Positions 1 through 12,487 of a DNA stretch of 64,000 bases are shown here, piece by piece (the first letter of the stretch is position 1; every line of letters starts with the position of its first letter). The translations under genes and the position numbers were made by a program. Source of the DNA: Megaleporinus macrocephalus (lineage: Eukaryota; Chordata; Actinopteri; Characiformes; Anostomidae); the NCBI GenBank assembly GCA_021613375.1, contig CM038727.1, positions 7,310,442-7,374,441 on the forward strand, in the 5' to 3' direction. A model generated the notes under the pieces. The model was not told the DNA's origin. It worked only from the letters and a program-made list of their open reading frames with translations, and made no database searches.

Positions 1-920
1 CTCCTTTCATGGTTTCTATGAGGAAAATAAGACAAACTATGTATTTTACTGATTGTGTGAAGGAACAATGGGGGAGGGGGGGGGGGCAAATATCTGATCA
101 CACTTAAAATATATTACAGCAAAATGGGATAAGCAGCAAGTAATGCGAGGAAAGACCAACTTACAGTCTCTGTTTATTGAGTTGGCTTTATACAAGTGCC
201 AGCTTAAAATTAAATTAAAATAAAAAATAATTATTTACTGTTAAAAACCTACAAGTGTTGTTGTTCTTCATAAGAAACCACGAAAAATAGCAAAGCCAAC
301 CCAAAACATCTCACAAGCCGTCTCTGCTTGCTCAGATGAGGTCAGAGCAGAAATGAAGCTCTCATTTATCGCCATCTTGGATGACCAACCAATCTCAAGA
401 TCTTTGGATTCAGTGGTATGTCCTGTAGCCCACATGCTGTAATAATTCCAGTCTGTATGTTTTCATTTATTCTTACTCTTTGGTTTTTATTATGTCCCAA
501 ATTTAATTTTAGTCCGTATTTTTTTACTTAGTTAACAATAATATTAATAAAAGAAGAAGAGACGTGCTTACACGGCAGCATTTATCTTCTGTGCGAAAGC
601 GTTTTGGTTTCAGTTTCCATTTTATTCTTGTGGTTTCCAAAATTCCTTTATAAAGAGGTCAAACCACCAGCTCAGTTTTGAAGAAACTTATTTATGCCTC
701 TGGCTTCTATTTCCCCCTCATAGCTGCTGGAAGCTGGCCCTGTAAGACGAGTGGGTTTTTTAAATAAGGCTACTGTTAGTACTGAATTACACCATTTAGG
801 CTGTCAACAGATGCTGAAATGTCCACTGGAAAATATACTCAAATCAAAGCAGGTGGTGCATTACTTTAAAACAACCAAGCCTTTCTGATACCATTTGAGC
901 TGATACATGGGATATGGGAA
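1..920. other. AT-rich sequence, no gene seen
   Basis: No coding frame, RNA gene or recognisable repeat was found here. There is a short G-run near 70-85. Composition is ordinary teleost intronic DNA. Confidence 0.5.
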
Positions 921-1273
921 CTAGGTCTGTGTATTGGCAAAAACCTGGCAATACAATAAGTATCGTGATACAGCAGTCACGATTCAATATATCATGATAA
1001 ATTAAGATTTTTCAAATCCTACTATTAAAACACCACTATATGAACAGGTTTGCCAATACTTACAATATCACTGCGCCCTTGTGCGGCTTGTTAATGTTGG
1101 AATAAAGCTAAAAATGTTTTATAACACGGTCCATCTAGGGGTCAGAGGGGTAAACACAACACACAATGATTTACTGTCTGCCAGGAATCTGCAAATTTAT
1201 CCTGTGTTTTTGAGAATCGATACAGTATCACGAAACATAATATCCCGATATTCGATATTTTTTTACACCCCTA
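921..1273 (+). mobile_element. hAT-like MITE (GTGTATTGGCAA / ACACCCCTA family), copy 1
   Basis: One of at least eight copies in this window of a roughly 350-bp non-autonomous element. It starts near TAGGxCTGTGTATTGG, has GATAC/CGATA-rich ends, an internal block around GCTTGTTAATGTTGGAGT and GCCATCTAGTGGTCAGAGG, and ends TTTACACCCCTA. This copy is diverged and no clean target duplication is visible. It has no coding capacity. The superfamily is assigned from the 8-bp duplications around better copies at 22630 and 43290. Confidence 0.75.
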
Positions 1274-1545
1274 ATAGGATCAGAATCAGAAATACTTTAT
1301 TGATTTCAGGGGGAAATAGCAGTTTTTACACTAGCAGCCGGTTATGTAGAAGAATAAACACTCTAATAATAATTTACAACATAAAAGAAATTTGTAATAT
1401 GTACACATATATAAGTCTTATAATACAATAGAAGAATAAAATATAAAGTGACTGTGGCTATAATAATAAGTACAGATATACTGTATACAGCAGTAAGAGT
1501 TTAGAAGTAATAAGTTATTGCACATTTGAGTTGTTGGAACGGTGG
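1274..1545. mobile_element. Retroposon 3'-end-like remnant
   Basis: The segment begins ATCAGAATCAGAAATACTTT, continues into an A/T-rich stretch, and ends near a GTTATTGCACATTTGAG motif. Both motifs recur at the 3' ends of fish LINE-type retroposons. This is recognition from memory of the motif only. No reverse transcriptase frame is present, so it would be a heavily 5'-truncated copy. Confidence 0.35.
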
Positions 1546-2842
1546 CTGATATTTCTGTATACATCAACCAATGCCGTCACTATAAAATGAAGACGCTGAA
1601 GAAGTATTATACCTGGATTAGTATTATAGAGAAAACATTTACTGCTATACGGTGGCATTTGTCTGGTGCCAGTACCTTTTAAGCAAAAATCTACTGACAC
1701 CAATATCATCTTATCCTTAGTTTCTTTTGTTTTTTTTGTTTTTTTTAGTTCTCTATTCAAGAACCATAAGTGTGCAACAGCGTAGTCTTTATTTTAAGAG
1801 AGTTCAGGCCATCTCGGTCAGTCTGCTGTCAGTCTTCTGCATTTAAACATTACTCTATAATCTGCAATCTCAGTCTGCATTAAACTCGAACATACACTCA
1901 TATACCATCACACCTGTTGACCGTGACCCTCAGTGACAAGAGATCTATGAATACCACTGCGCTGTCCATACCTCTTTCCTTTAAAGGCCTGGAAACTAAT
2001 CATTTACTGGTGGTCTATTCTGGATGTTAAAGACCACTGTAGCATGGATTTGTCCAACAGCCATGAGCTTGGAAACATGGACACCTCAGAATATATATTG
2101 CATTTGGGACATAAATATATAAAACAACACTGCAAATACAGAACGATCAATAGGGTGAAGGTAAAACACTCCAGAATCCCTAAAAAAAATTGAAAATGTC
2201 TTATATACAGTGTCCATCTCTAGATTTAAGAAACACATGGCCAAACACACATGCCATGAAGGGGTAATTATCCATACAACACCATGTTTGTCAGACCGAG
2301 CACAAGTGAAGGTTTTTTGCTATGTAGGTTTCATCCCATATCAGAAAGGCACATCTATACAGTATGTAAAGTAAGTTTCATAGTTTTGATCCTCATCTGT
2401 CTCCTTCAACAACAGCCAACAACGTAGCACATCAGAGGAGCTCACAGAGGTTATACGTCTAGTTGGAGTCTTTTGATTGTCTGGTTGAGCTCTAGTTTCT
2501 TCTAGTGTCTTCTAAAGCCTGACATACACTGTGCAACTTCACTACACACTGTACAGACCATCAAGTACAGACAAATACGCTCACACGGTACGAACATGCA
2601 CAGTCTGATTCACATGTTACATGAAATGCAGCCTCTACAGACAAACCTCAAAAACACTATTTCATTCAAAGTAACACACTGGATGTCCAAGTACTGAGTA
2701 AACGTGCTGCAACACAGAGCTACAGCAGCTTAGCTAACTTGCAAGTGGAGCATTTCCTGTTTAAGTGGAGCTAAACTACAGCGACCAAAGATTAAACACC
2801 TCTAAAAGGATGATATATTGCGACCTGTTCGATTATTTTTAG
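1546..2842. other. Non-coding, nothing recognised
   Basis: AT-rich sequence with short poly-T runs near 1728-1748. Neither strand shows a supported exon or a repeat family I can name. Confidence 0.45.
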
Positions 2843-2962
2843 CGGCCATGTGTTAGCCTTTACCCTCCCAGCTGGAGATAGAATTAGTTGATGATATGTG
2901 AAAAAAAATAAAATAAATAATAATAATAATAATAATAATAACAATAATAATAATAATATCGT
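2843..2962 (+). mobile_element. SINE-like 3' tail, truncated copy
   Basis: The block from GCCATGTGTTAGCC through TTAGTTGATGATATGTG followed by an A-rich and (AAT)n tail is shared almost exactly with 9395-9495. There it is the 3' end of a longer element with a pol III B-box-like motif. Only the last 120 bp survive here. The (AAT)n tail is at about 2915-2960. Confidence 0.55.
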
Positions 2963-3120
2963 TGCTGTCCAAAAAAAAAAAAATTGCGACCAATTTAAAA
3001 AATATTCAGCTGGTTGGCAAGTGGGTGTCATGTTCTGACCATAAAGAACAGTTTGGAGCCACAATTAACCACTTGTTTTGTTCAACTTTCACTCAGGAGC
3101 AAAATAATCTGACTTTACAA

Positions 3121-3368
3121 AGGGTGTACGATATGGCCAAAAAAAATTCAGCTCCACACGAGTGAAGATGATCCTCCCCTTCACTCAGTTTCAGCTTTAG
3201 GTGTGCTGTTTAGGCAGCTATGCTAGCTTTAGCCTATGATATAGATCTCACACCACTTGAAATAACAAAGATTACACATAAACTGTGAGAATTATTAATT
3301 ATTGATATCATTTGCTAGGAATTTTTTTCTTACTGTGATAACCTTTTTTGGCCATATCGCCCAGCCCT
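3121..3368. mobile_element. Short MITE with GATATGGCC inverted ends
   Basis: The left end AGGGTGTACGATATGGCC and the reverse complement of the right end (AGGGCTGGGCGATATGGCC) are terminal inverted repeats around a 200-bp core. The core block at 3148-3235 is also found at 15623-15800. No clear target duplication was seen. It has no coding capacity. Confidence 0.6.
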
Positions 3369-4073
3369 CCAATCAGACCACCCTATACCAGAACAGGTAC
3401 TGCTACATGCCTAATCATTTGGATGAGGTGTGCTGGGCCAGAGAACACAGAGCGCTAGCGGAAGCAGAGTAGAGAACAGAAGGAGCTACAGCTTTGGCTC
3501 CTTTAACAAGGCAGCAACGTCGCATCCTGTTGGGCAAACCCACGGGTTCGCCACTGAAGCTATTTTAAGCTCAGCGCTATCTCAAGATCTTACCTCCTAT
3601 TGTTACAACTGCCACGCTCAAAACAAAAAACAGCCCACAGATAGGAAGTCTACACTGTTATGACTGGAACAAGCATCTAGTCTAAATGACACACGCTGAT
3701 ATCACAAGAACACACCGCCGCCCCCCGGGATATAAAGCTATTTGTAGGCAAGGCATGAACTGAAGGCCCGTCTCCGTGTTTTAACCTGCTTTAAAAGTTT
3801 AGGCCTCCATAATAATCTGCGCATGGTTTATTTATCAACGCCCACAGCGCTCAGCAACTATGGATCGATTTCAGGCCGGGACCGAAGGCATCTCTCCCAT
3901 GTTAGAGGGTGATAAAACTGTTATGGAGCATCATAAACTCTGCATAAATTGGATAAACCCAGGCTTATTACGTTTTACGACGTGTCACTCTTCTCGACAC
4001 CTGGGACCAGGTGCTCAGTACGCGATCAGAGAACGTCCTTTGTCAACACCGCACATAAAGTAATGTGAACATA
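3369..4073. other. Non-coding, nothing recognised
   Basis: Mixed-composition sequence between two MITEs. Small frames occur on the plus strand, but none has coding-like composition, flanking splice signals or recognisable similarity. Confidence 0.45.
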
Positions 4074-4081
4074 GCCATGCC

Positions 4082-7000
4082 CAAAGGTGTCAGAAGCGTT
4101 CACATTCATTACTCGGGTAGAAGTATAGATACTAGGGTTTAAAAATACTCAAACTCAAGCTTTTTACTCCAGTAAAAGTGTAAAAGTACTGCTTTCAAAA
4201 CTACTTGGTAGTAATGTCAGGTAAATAACGCCTATTGAACATGAATGTAGTTTAGTACAATGTAAATATATTAAAGAAGCATATCTGTGTAAATGTAAGG
4301 AGTATAAAGTACTGATAATGGAGTGTAAATGTAAGTAGTAGAAAGTACTGATAATGGAGTGTAAATGTAAGGTGTAGAAAGTACTGATAATGGAGTGTAA
4401 ATGTAAGGAGTAGAAAGTACAGATAATGGAGTATAAATGTAAGGAGTAGAAAGTACTGATAATGGTGTGTAAATGTAAGGAGTATAAAGTACAGATAATG
4501 GAGTGTAAATGTAAGGAGTAGAAAGTACAGATAATGGAGTATAAATGTAAGGAGTAGAAAGTATTGATAATGGAGTGTAAATGTAAGGAGTAGAAAGTAC
4601 TGATAATGGAGTGTAAATGTGAGGAGTAGAAAGTACTGATAATGGAGTGTAAATGTAAGGAGTAGAAAGTACTGATAATGGTGTGTAAATGTAAGGAGTA
4701 TAAAGTACAGATAATGGAGTGTAAATGTAAGGAGTAGAAAGTACTGATAATGGAGTGTAAATGTAAGGAGTAGAAAGTACTGATAATGGTGTGTAAATGT
4801 AAGGAGTATAAAGTACAGATAATGGAGTGTAAATGTAAGGAGTAGAAAGTACAGATAATGGAGTATAAATGTAAGGAGTAGAAAGTATTGATAATGGAGT
4901 GTAAATGTAAGGAGTAGAAAGTACTGATAATGGAGTGTAAATGTAAGGAGTAGAAAGTACAGATAATGGAGTGTAAATGTAAGGAGTAGAAAGTACAGAT
5001 AATGGAGTGTAAATGTAAGGAGTAGAAAGTACAGATAATGGAGTGTAAATGTAAGGAGTAGAAAGTACTGATAATGGTGTGTAAATGTAAGGAGGATAAA
5101 CTACAGATAATGAAGTGAAAATGTAAGGAGTATAAAGTACTGATAATGAAGTGTAAATGTAAGGAGTAGAAAGTACTGATAATGGAGTGTAAATGTAAGG
5201 TGTAGAAAGTACTGATAATGAAGTGTAAATGTAAGGAGTAGAAAGTACTGATAATGAAGTGTAAATGTAAGGAGTATAAAGTACAGATAATGAAGTGTAA
5301 ATGTAAGGAGTAGAAAGTACTAATAATGGAGTGTAAATGTAAGGAGTATAAAGTACTGATAATGAAGTGTAAATGTAAGGAGTATAAAGTACAGATAATG
5401 AAGTGAAAATGTAAGGAGTATAAAGTACTGATAATGAAGTGTAAATGTAAGGAGTAGAAAGTACTGATAATGGAGTGTAAATGTAAGGAGTAGAAAGTAC
5501 TGATAATGGAGTGTAAATGTAAGGTGTAGAAAGTACTGATAATGAAGTGTAAATGTAAGGAGTAGAAAGTACTGATAATGGAGTGTAAATGTAAGGAGTA
5601 TAAAGTACAGATAATGGAGTGTAAATGTAAGGAGTAGAAAGTACTGATAATGGAGTGTAAATGTAAGGAGGATAAACTACAGATAATGGTGTGTAAATGT
5701 AAGGAGTAGAAAGTACAGATAATGGAGTGTAAATATAAGGAGTAGAAAGTACTGATAATGGAGTGTAAATGTAAGGAGTAGAAAGTACTGATAATGGAGT
5801 GTAAATGTAAGGAGTAGAAAGTACAGATAATGGAGTGTAAATGTAAGGAGTAGAAAGTACAGATAATGGAGTGTAAATGTAAGGAGTAGAAAGTACAGAT
5901 AATGGAGTGTAAATGTAAGGAGTAGAAAGTACTGATAATGGAGTGTAAATGTAAGGAGTAGAAAGTACTGATAATGGAGTGTAAATGTAAGGAGTAGAAA
6001 GTACTGATAATGGAGTGTAAATGTAAGGTGTAGAAAGTACTGATAATGGAGTGTAAATGTAAGGAGTAGAAAGTACTGATAATGAAGTGTAAATGTAAGG
6101 AGTAGAAAGTACTGATAATGGAGTGTAAATGTAAGGAGTAGAAAGTACTGATAATGGAGTGTAAATGTAAGGAGTATAAAGTACAGACAATGGAGTGTAA
6201 ATGTAAGGAGAAGAAAGTACAGATAATGGAGTGTAAATGTAAGGAGTAGAAAGTACTGATAATGGTGTGTAAATGTAAGGAGTAGAAAGTACAGATAATG
6301 GAGTGTAAATGTAAGGTGTATAAAGTACAGACAATGGAGTGTAAATGTAAGGTGTAGAAAGTACTGATAATGGAGTGTAAATGTAAGGAGTAGAAAGTAC
6401 TGATAATGGTGTGTAAATGTAAGGAGTAGAAAGTACAGATAATGGAGTGTAAATGTAAGGAGTAGAAAGTACAGATAATGGAGTGTAAATGTAAGGAGTA
6501 GAAAGTACATATAATAGAGTGTAAATGTAAAAGTAGAAAGTACAGATAATGGAGTGTAAATGTAAGGAGTAGAAAGTACTGATAATGGAGTGTAAATGTA
6601 AGGAGTAGAAAGTACAGATAATGGAGTGTAAACGTAAGGAGTAGAAAGTACAGATAATGGAGTGTAAATGTAAGGAGTAGAAAGTACAGATAATGGAGTG
6701 TAAATGTAAGGAGTAGAAAGTATAGATAATGGAGTGTAAATGTAAGGAGTAGAAAGTACAGATAATGGAGTGTAAATGTAAGGAGTAGAAAGTCCTGATA
6801 ATGGAGTGTAAATGTAGGAGTAGAAAGTACTGATAATGGAGTGTAAATGTAAGGAGTAGAAAGTACAGATAATGGAGTGTAAATGTAGGAGTAGAAAGTA
6901 CTGATAATGGAGTGTAAATGTAAGGAGTAGAAAGTACAGATAATGGAGTGTAAATGTAGGAGTAGAAAGTACAGATAATGGAGTGTAAATGTAAGGAGTA

Positions 7001-9023
7001 GAAAGTACAGATAATGGAGTGTAAATGTAAGGAGTAGAAAGTACAGATAATGGAGTGTAAATGTAAGGAGTAGAAAGTACAGATAATGGAGTGTAAATGT
7101 AAGGAGTAGAAAGTACTGATAATGGAGTGTAAATGTAAGGAGTATAAAGTACTGATAATGGAGTGTAAATGTAAGGAGTAGAAAGTACTGATAATGGAGT
7201 GTAAATGTAAGGAGTAGAAAGTACAGATAATGGAGTGTAAATGTAGGAGTAGAAAGTACTGATAATGGAGTGTAAATGTAAGGAGTAGAAAGTACAGATA
7301 ATGGAGTGTAAATGTAAGGAGTAGAAAGTACAGATAATGGAGTGTAAATGTAAGGAGTAGAAAGTACAGATAATGGAGTGTAAATGTAAGGAGTAGAAAG
7401 TACTGATAATGGAGTGTAAATGTAAGGAGTAGAAAGTACTGATAATGGAGTGTAAATGTAAGGAGTAGAAAGTACTGATAATGGAGTGTAAATGTAAGGA
7501 GTAGAAAGTACTGATAATGGAGTGTAAATGTAAGGAGTAGAAAGTACTGATAATGGAGTGTAAATGTAAGGAGTAGAAAGTACAGATAATGGAGTGTAAA
7601 TGTAAGGAGAAGAAAGTACAGATAATGGAGTGTAAATGTAAGGAGTAGAAAGTACAGATAATGGAGTGTAAATGTAGGAGTAGAAAGTACAGATAATGGA
7701 GTGTAAATGTAAGGAGTAGAAAGTACAGATAATGGAGTGTAAATGTAAGGAGTAGAAAGTACAGATAATGGAGTGTAAATGTAAGGAGAAGAAAGTACAG
7801 ATAATGGAGTGTAAATGTAAGGAGTAGAAAGTACAGATAATGGAGTGTAAATGTAAGGAGAAGAAAGTACAGATAATAGAGTGTAAATGTAAGGAGTAGA
7901 AAGTACAGATAATGGAGTGTAAATGTAAGGAGTAGAAAGTACTGATAATGGAGTGTAAATGTAAGGAGTAGAAAGTACTGATAATGGAGTGTAAATGTAA
8001 GGAGTAGAAAGTACTGATAATGGAGTGTAAATGTAAGGAGTAGAAAGTACAGATAATGGAGTGTAAATGTAAGGAGAAGAAAGTACAGATAATAGAGTGT
8101 AAATGTAAGGAGTAGAAAGTACAGATAATGGAGTGTAAATGTAAGGAGTAGAAAGTACTGATAATGGAGTGTAAATGTAAGGAGTAGAAAGTACTGATAA
8201 TGGAGTGTAAATGTAAGGAGTAGAAAGTACTGATAATGGAGTGTAAATGTAAGGAGTAGAAAGTACTGATAATAGAGTGTAAATGTAAGGAGTAGAAAGT
8301 ACAGATAATGGAGTGTAAATGTAAGGAGTAGAAAGTACAGATAATGGAGTGTAAATGTAAGGAGTAGAAAGTACTGATAATGGAGTGTAAATGTAAGGAG
8401 TAGAAAGTACTGATAATGGAGTGTAAATGTAAGGAGTAGAAAGTACTGATAATGGAGTGTAAATGTAAGGAGTAGAAAGTACAGATAATGGAGTGTAAAT
8501 GTAAGGAGAAGAAAGTACAGATAATGGAGTGTAAATGTAAGGAGTAGAAAGTACAGATAATGGAGTGTAAATGTAAGGAGTAGAAAGTACAGATAATGGA
8601 GTGTAAATGTAAGGAGTAGAAAGTACAGATAATGGAGTGTAAATGTAAGGAGTAGAAAGTACAGATAATGGAGTGTAAATGTAGGAGTAGAAAGTACTGA
8701 TAATGGAGTGTAAATGTAAGGAGTAGAAAGTACAGATAATGGAGTGTAAATGTAAGGAGAAGAAAGTACAGATAATGGAGTGTAAATGTAAGGAGTAGAA
8801 AGTACAGATAATGGAGTGTAAATGTAAGGAGTAGAAAGTACAGATAATGGAGTGTAAATGTAAGGAGTAGAAAGTACAGATAATGGAGTGTAAATGTAAG
8901 GAGTAGAAAGTACTGATAATGGAGTGTAAATGTAGGAGTAGTAGTAAAAGTCAGCTGAAAAATAATTGCTCCAGTAAAGTATAAATAACCAAGGTTTCTA
9001 TTATTTTCTATTAATTTCCTCTT
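4082..9023 (+). mobile_element. hAT-like non-autonomous element expanded by an internal minisatellite
   Basis: The left end CAAAGGTGTCAGAAGCG followed by TTCATTACTCGGGTAGAAG matches the left end of the element at 17274. The right side (CTCCAGTAAAGTATAAATAA) also matches that copy. It is bordered by a perfect 8-bp direct repeat GCCATGCC at 4074-4081 and 9024-9031, as expected for hAT transposition. The right terminal inverted repeat is degraded (ends CCTCTT rather than CACCTCTG). Nearly all of its length (4290-8940) is a 36-bp tandem array. No transposase frame is present. Confidence 0.75.
4290..8940 (+). repeat. 36-bp minisatellite, about 129 units
   Basis: The consensus is GGAGTAGAAAGTACTGATAA followed by TGGAGTGTAAATGTAA. 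The first half (to about 6530) is rich in variant units (GGTGTAG, GGAGTATAAAG, AATGAAGTG, GGAGGATAAAC). The second half is far more uniform and varies mainly at ACTGATAAT/ACAGATAAT, with some 35-bp units. Because 36 is divisible by 3, the minus strand reads as a 687-codon open frame of a 12-residue repeat (SVLSTPYIYTPL). This is an artefact and not a gene. Confidence 0.95.
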
Positions 9024-9189
9024 GCCATGCCATAGTCAAATTTAATTAATTTAATTAAGCTAAACATGTGCAGACTGCTGAGCGCTGCTAAGTACATCAA
9101 CGGCTGGTGAATGAATGCAACATTAGGACTGTGATTGGTTATTGTGATTGGCCTGGATGTTAGGGCTGTACAATATTGATATACATTGG

Positions 9190-9495
9190 AAGTTCGAACT
9201 CTGGTCATCCATGGCCAGGGGTCTATTTGGCCTTGCTCTCTCTGGGTGGGTACTATGACCTTTCCTCTCCCTGTAGCACTAGATGCTGACCAATGTGGGC
9301 ATCTGATAGTCAGCGCTGTACTTCAAAAGCACTAAGCTGTCGGATACTGCTGCTGAAGTGGCACTTGGTGACACTTCATGTGTATGGGAGGAAGCATGTG
9401 TTAGCCTTTACCCTCCCAGCCAGAGATAGAATTAGTTGATGATATGTGAACAAAAAAAAATAAATAAATAAATAATAATAATAATAATAATAATA
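9190..9495 (+). mobile_element. tRNA-type SINE-like element with A-rich tail
   Basis: A GTTCGAACTC motif at about 9191 resembles a pol III B box. It is followed by a SINE-like body (CTCTCTCTGGGTGGGTAC, then CATGTGTTAGCCTTTACCC) and a tail of A-runs, (AAAT)n and (AAT)n. The 3' block is shared with 2843-2962. The A-box half is not clear, so the 5' end may be truncated. An adjoining GGGCTGTACAATATTGATA at 9163 may be a fragment of another element. Confidence 0.55.
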
Positions 9496-9550
9496 TCGTT
9501 GCTGTCCAAAATGGCCCAAAACTTTACATTTAACGGAGGTTAATGGAACC

Positions 9551-9892
9551 TAGGGGCATAAGAAAATATTGAAATATTGAATATCGGAATATTATGTTTC
9601 ATGATACTGTATTAATTGTGAGATTCCTGGCAGACAGTTAATCATTGTGTGTTGTGTTTAAACCTCTGACCCTAGATGGCAGTGTTGTAATCCATTTTCA
9701 ACTCCACTCCAACATTAACAAGCAGCACAAGGGCGCAATGCTATTGTAAGCATTGACAAACCTGTTCATACAGTGGTGTGTTTTAATAGTATCTATTCTT
9801 GGAGTATCGCAGTATATCGAAATATATTGAATCGTAAGTGCTGTATCACGATACGTATTGTATCGCCAGGTTCTTGCCAATACACAGCCCTA
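9551..9892 (-). mobile_element. hAT-like MITE (GTGTATTGGCAA / ACACCCCTA family), inverted copy
   Basis: Inverted copy of the family seen at 921. It starts TAGGGGCATAAGAAAATATT, carries the CTAGATGGCAGTGTTGTAAT and AACATTAACAAGCAGCACAA blocks, and ends TTGCCAATACACAGCCCTA. It is full length with no coding capacity. No target duplication is visible. Confidence 0.8.
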
Positions 9893-11099
9893 ATTTACAC
9901 CACCTTTGGGTGCAGCAAGGTCTTAACCCAGTCTCTCTAGTGCCTATGCCAGACCAAGGTGTCTTGAGCATGGTTGGTGGAAGTAAATGCCACTTCTCAA
10001 TTGTAGAAGCCAAATTATAGCCCTTGTACAGCTGTGCTGGATGCCACATGTCTTATTCGGCATATGACAGTGGACTAGATGTTTTAGCCATTGGATGTTT
10101 ATTAGCAGTCAGTATACTGTTCACTAACCTCTGGGCCTCAGCTTATCAACATGAATGAATGGAAACACAGTATCTACGATTTGATTCCATGTCAAGCAGA
10201 GCTGCTTCATTACATGTATTTTAATATTCATTGCAATGGAGGCTTCTGTGATGAACAGTCTTTTTTCTTTCCCAGTTTAGTCAATGCTAGTTCCGTATTA
10301 CTCAGATGAAGCATTTGCTCCCTCCCTTTTAGGTAGTGGGGAGACCTAGATAGCGACTGCAGTTGGAAGCGACTAAATTGGGAAGAAAACTGGGTAAAAC
10401 TAATTAAATACATGAATAATTCAGATAACTTTTTCAAGATTGGATGGGAGCGCTACAAGCCAACTGTTGAATTGGCTCTCTGACACCCGCTTTGGCTGGC
10501 ATCGCACTTAATATAGGGGCAGACAGAGGACCATCTTACCCAACCAGAAAAAGCAGAATATGTATGTATGTATGTATGTATATATATATGTATATACACT
10601 CCGGGCAGCAAGTGTTTATGTTCATGTGGAAGAAAACCATTTATCATTAGAACAGATGTAAGTAAGCAATACAAAGTAACATGAATATCTTATTTTGAAT
10701 TAAGTCGATAATATCTTTATAATATAACAATTTAGTTCCAGATTTCTTGTGGACGCCCCAGACATTGTATTGAGTACTGAAGTACTGAGCAGTCACAGCA
10801 GGTATTAGATGAGAACTGCAATTTATACTTTAAAAATGAACAATACTTCTGGTGGTTTTTTCGTTAAACTGATTTTGAGTGACTACAAACGATGTAATCC
10901 ATGGATTTTTTAAGAGAGTGTGATAGCGCTCCCCATGTGGAAAATCACTTCCGGCCTTCCAGCTACAGTTGGCAACATAGCAACTTAGTGGGGGGATGTA
11001 ATTTGCAAACAACCTATAAGGATTTTAAAATTTGGGTAGTGTACGTCCAAAATTTCACAATGAATGCATCAATAGACATAGAAAGAATTCTGGTTCCAG
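9893..11099. other. Non-coding, short TATG microsatellite
   Basis: No gene or named repeat was found. A (TATG)n/(TA)n microsatellite lies at about 10559-10596. Small frames on both strands lack coding-like composition. Confidence 0.45.
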
Positions 11100-11453
11100 T
11101 AGATCTGTGTATTGGCAAGAACATAGCGATACAATACCTAACCTGATACAGCGGTCAAGATTCAATATCTCACAATATACTACGATACTGCAAGCAAAGT
11201 GATTTATTGTGATTTTTCAAATCCTACTAAGAAAACACACCACTACATGAGCTGGTTTGCTTATGCTTACCATAGCATTGCGTCCTTGTGCTTCTTGTTA
11301 ATGTTGGAGTGGAGCTGAAAATGGATTACAACACTGCCATCTAGTGGTCAGAGGTTTAAACACAACAGACACTGACTCACTGTCTGCCAGGAAACGGTGT
11401 ATTAGTATTATGAAACATAATATCCTGATATTCTATATTTTCTTACACCCCTA
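11100..11453 (+). mobile_element. hAT-like MITE (GTGTATTGGCAA / ACACCCCTA family), copy
   Basis: It starts TAGATCTGTGTATTGGCAAG and ends TTCTTACACCCCTA, with the conserved internal GTTAATGTTGGAGTGGAGCT and CATCTAGTGGTCAGAGG blocks. It is full length and non-coding. Confidence 0.8.
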
Positions 11454-12202
11454 GTGTAAATAAAACAAAAACAAGAGTTCTTAATGGTAGAAGGGCAGAA
11501 GGTGGACAAGGGAAAAGAGAAATGACTTCAGTTCATGTAAGCACCCTAGCCACAGACTTTAGGGAGCTGTTAGTGCTGCTAATTCCCCTGCAGGCTATTC
11601 CAGCCCTCGGGTTACAGCAGCATTAAATATTCACTCCGTACCTTTGCATAATTTACCATCAACACACACACACACACACACAAACACAGGGAAATGACTC
11701 AGCTTAAAATAAAGACAGACAGCTCTGGGGATGGAGAGGGAGGACAGGAAGGGAGGGAGCGAGAGATAGAGAGGCTACGCTGTCTGACAGTAGAGGAGCC
11801 CACGCTTTATGCCAAATTGCCCGCAGCTTGGTGCCTAGAGATAAAACTGTCAATTACATGAGATGTGCATGAGCAAATATAACAGGTGTATGAGCGTGTA
11901 GAAGAATGCCTTCATCTGTAGTCCTTCAGCAGAAACATCTCGACAGCACACACAGTACCCAAGTAACATTTCACCGCACCACTCAATACGGACCGTCCTG
12001 GAAAATTACAGCTCAGCTGGTACACTGTCCCTGTATACTGCACCCAACACAGAGTATGTGTTTTTCAGGAGATCAGATGCAACATAATCCACTTGTATGA
12101 TGGACTTTGAAGGAAAATAGGTTCCAAAACTAGAGCTTACACATTGCGATACGATATACAGCAAATTAGACTCCTAATAACCCCCCAAGCAGGACCTGGT
12201 AG
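11454..12202. other. Non-coding; short AC microsatellite
   Basis: Contains a short (AC)n at about 11664-11682 and a purine-rich patch (about 11730-11775). A 64-codon plus-strand frame at 11906-12100 has no splice or similarity support. Confidence 0.45.
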
Positions 12203-12487
12203 TAGAGATCGACCGATATAATCGGTCGGCCGATATTTGCCATATTTTAATATATCGGAATCGGCCGATATCAGTTTTCACAGCGTGGATTTAAAGTCAG
12301 GCACGTCCGCAGGCAGCCGTGTGTTATTGGTGCGGTGAAACGTGCTGCTGCCGCATGCAAAGGACCCCAAGCCGAAACCTTTGGAACTGTTTGGCCAAAA
12401 AAGTGAAAACTAATAATTTATAGCGAACATTACGTTTTTAATGATGAGCTTATGTGTTTCTAGTCCCGGCCGTCGACGTGAACCAGA
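12203..12487 (+). mobile_element. Remnant of a TAGAGATCGACCGATAT-ended element
   Basis: The left end TAGAGATCGACCGATATA is followed by repeated GGCCGATAT motifs typical of a fish hAT-like family. No matching right end is found before the MITE that begins at about 12488, which may interrupt or truncate it. Confidence 0.45.

Noticed and set aside
4271..6510. Minus-strand open frames of 687 and 277 codons with 12-residue repeats
   Set aside because: They lie wholly inside the 36-bp array. The period is divisible by three and lacks stops in some frames, so long frames appear automatically; they end where unit length changes.
4290..8940. CRISPR-like appearance of regular repeats
   Set aside because: There are no unique spacers: the units are directly contiguous and the genome is eukaryotic.
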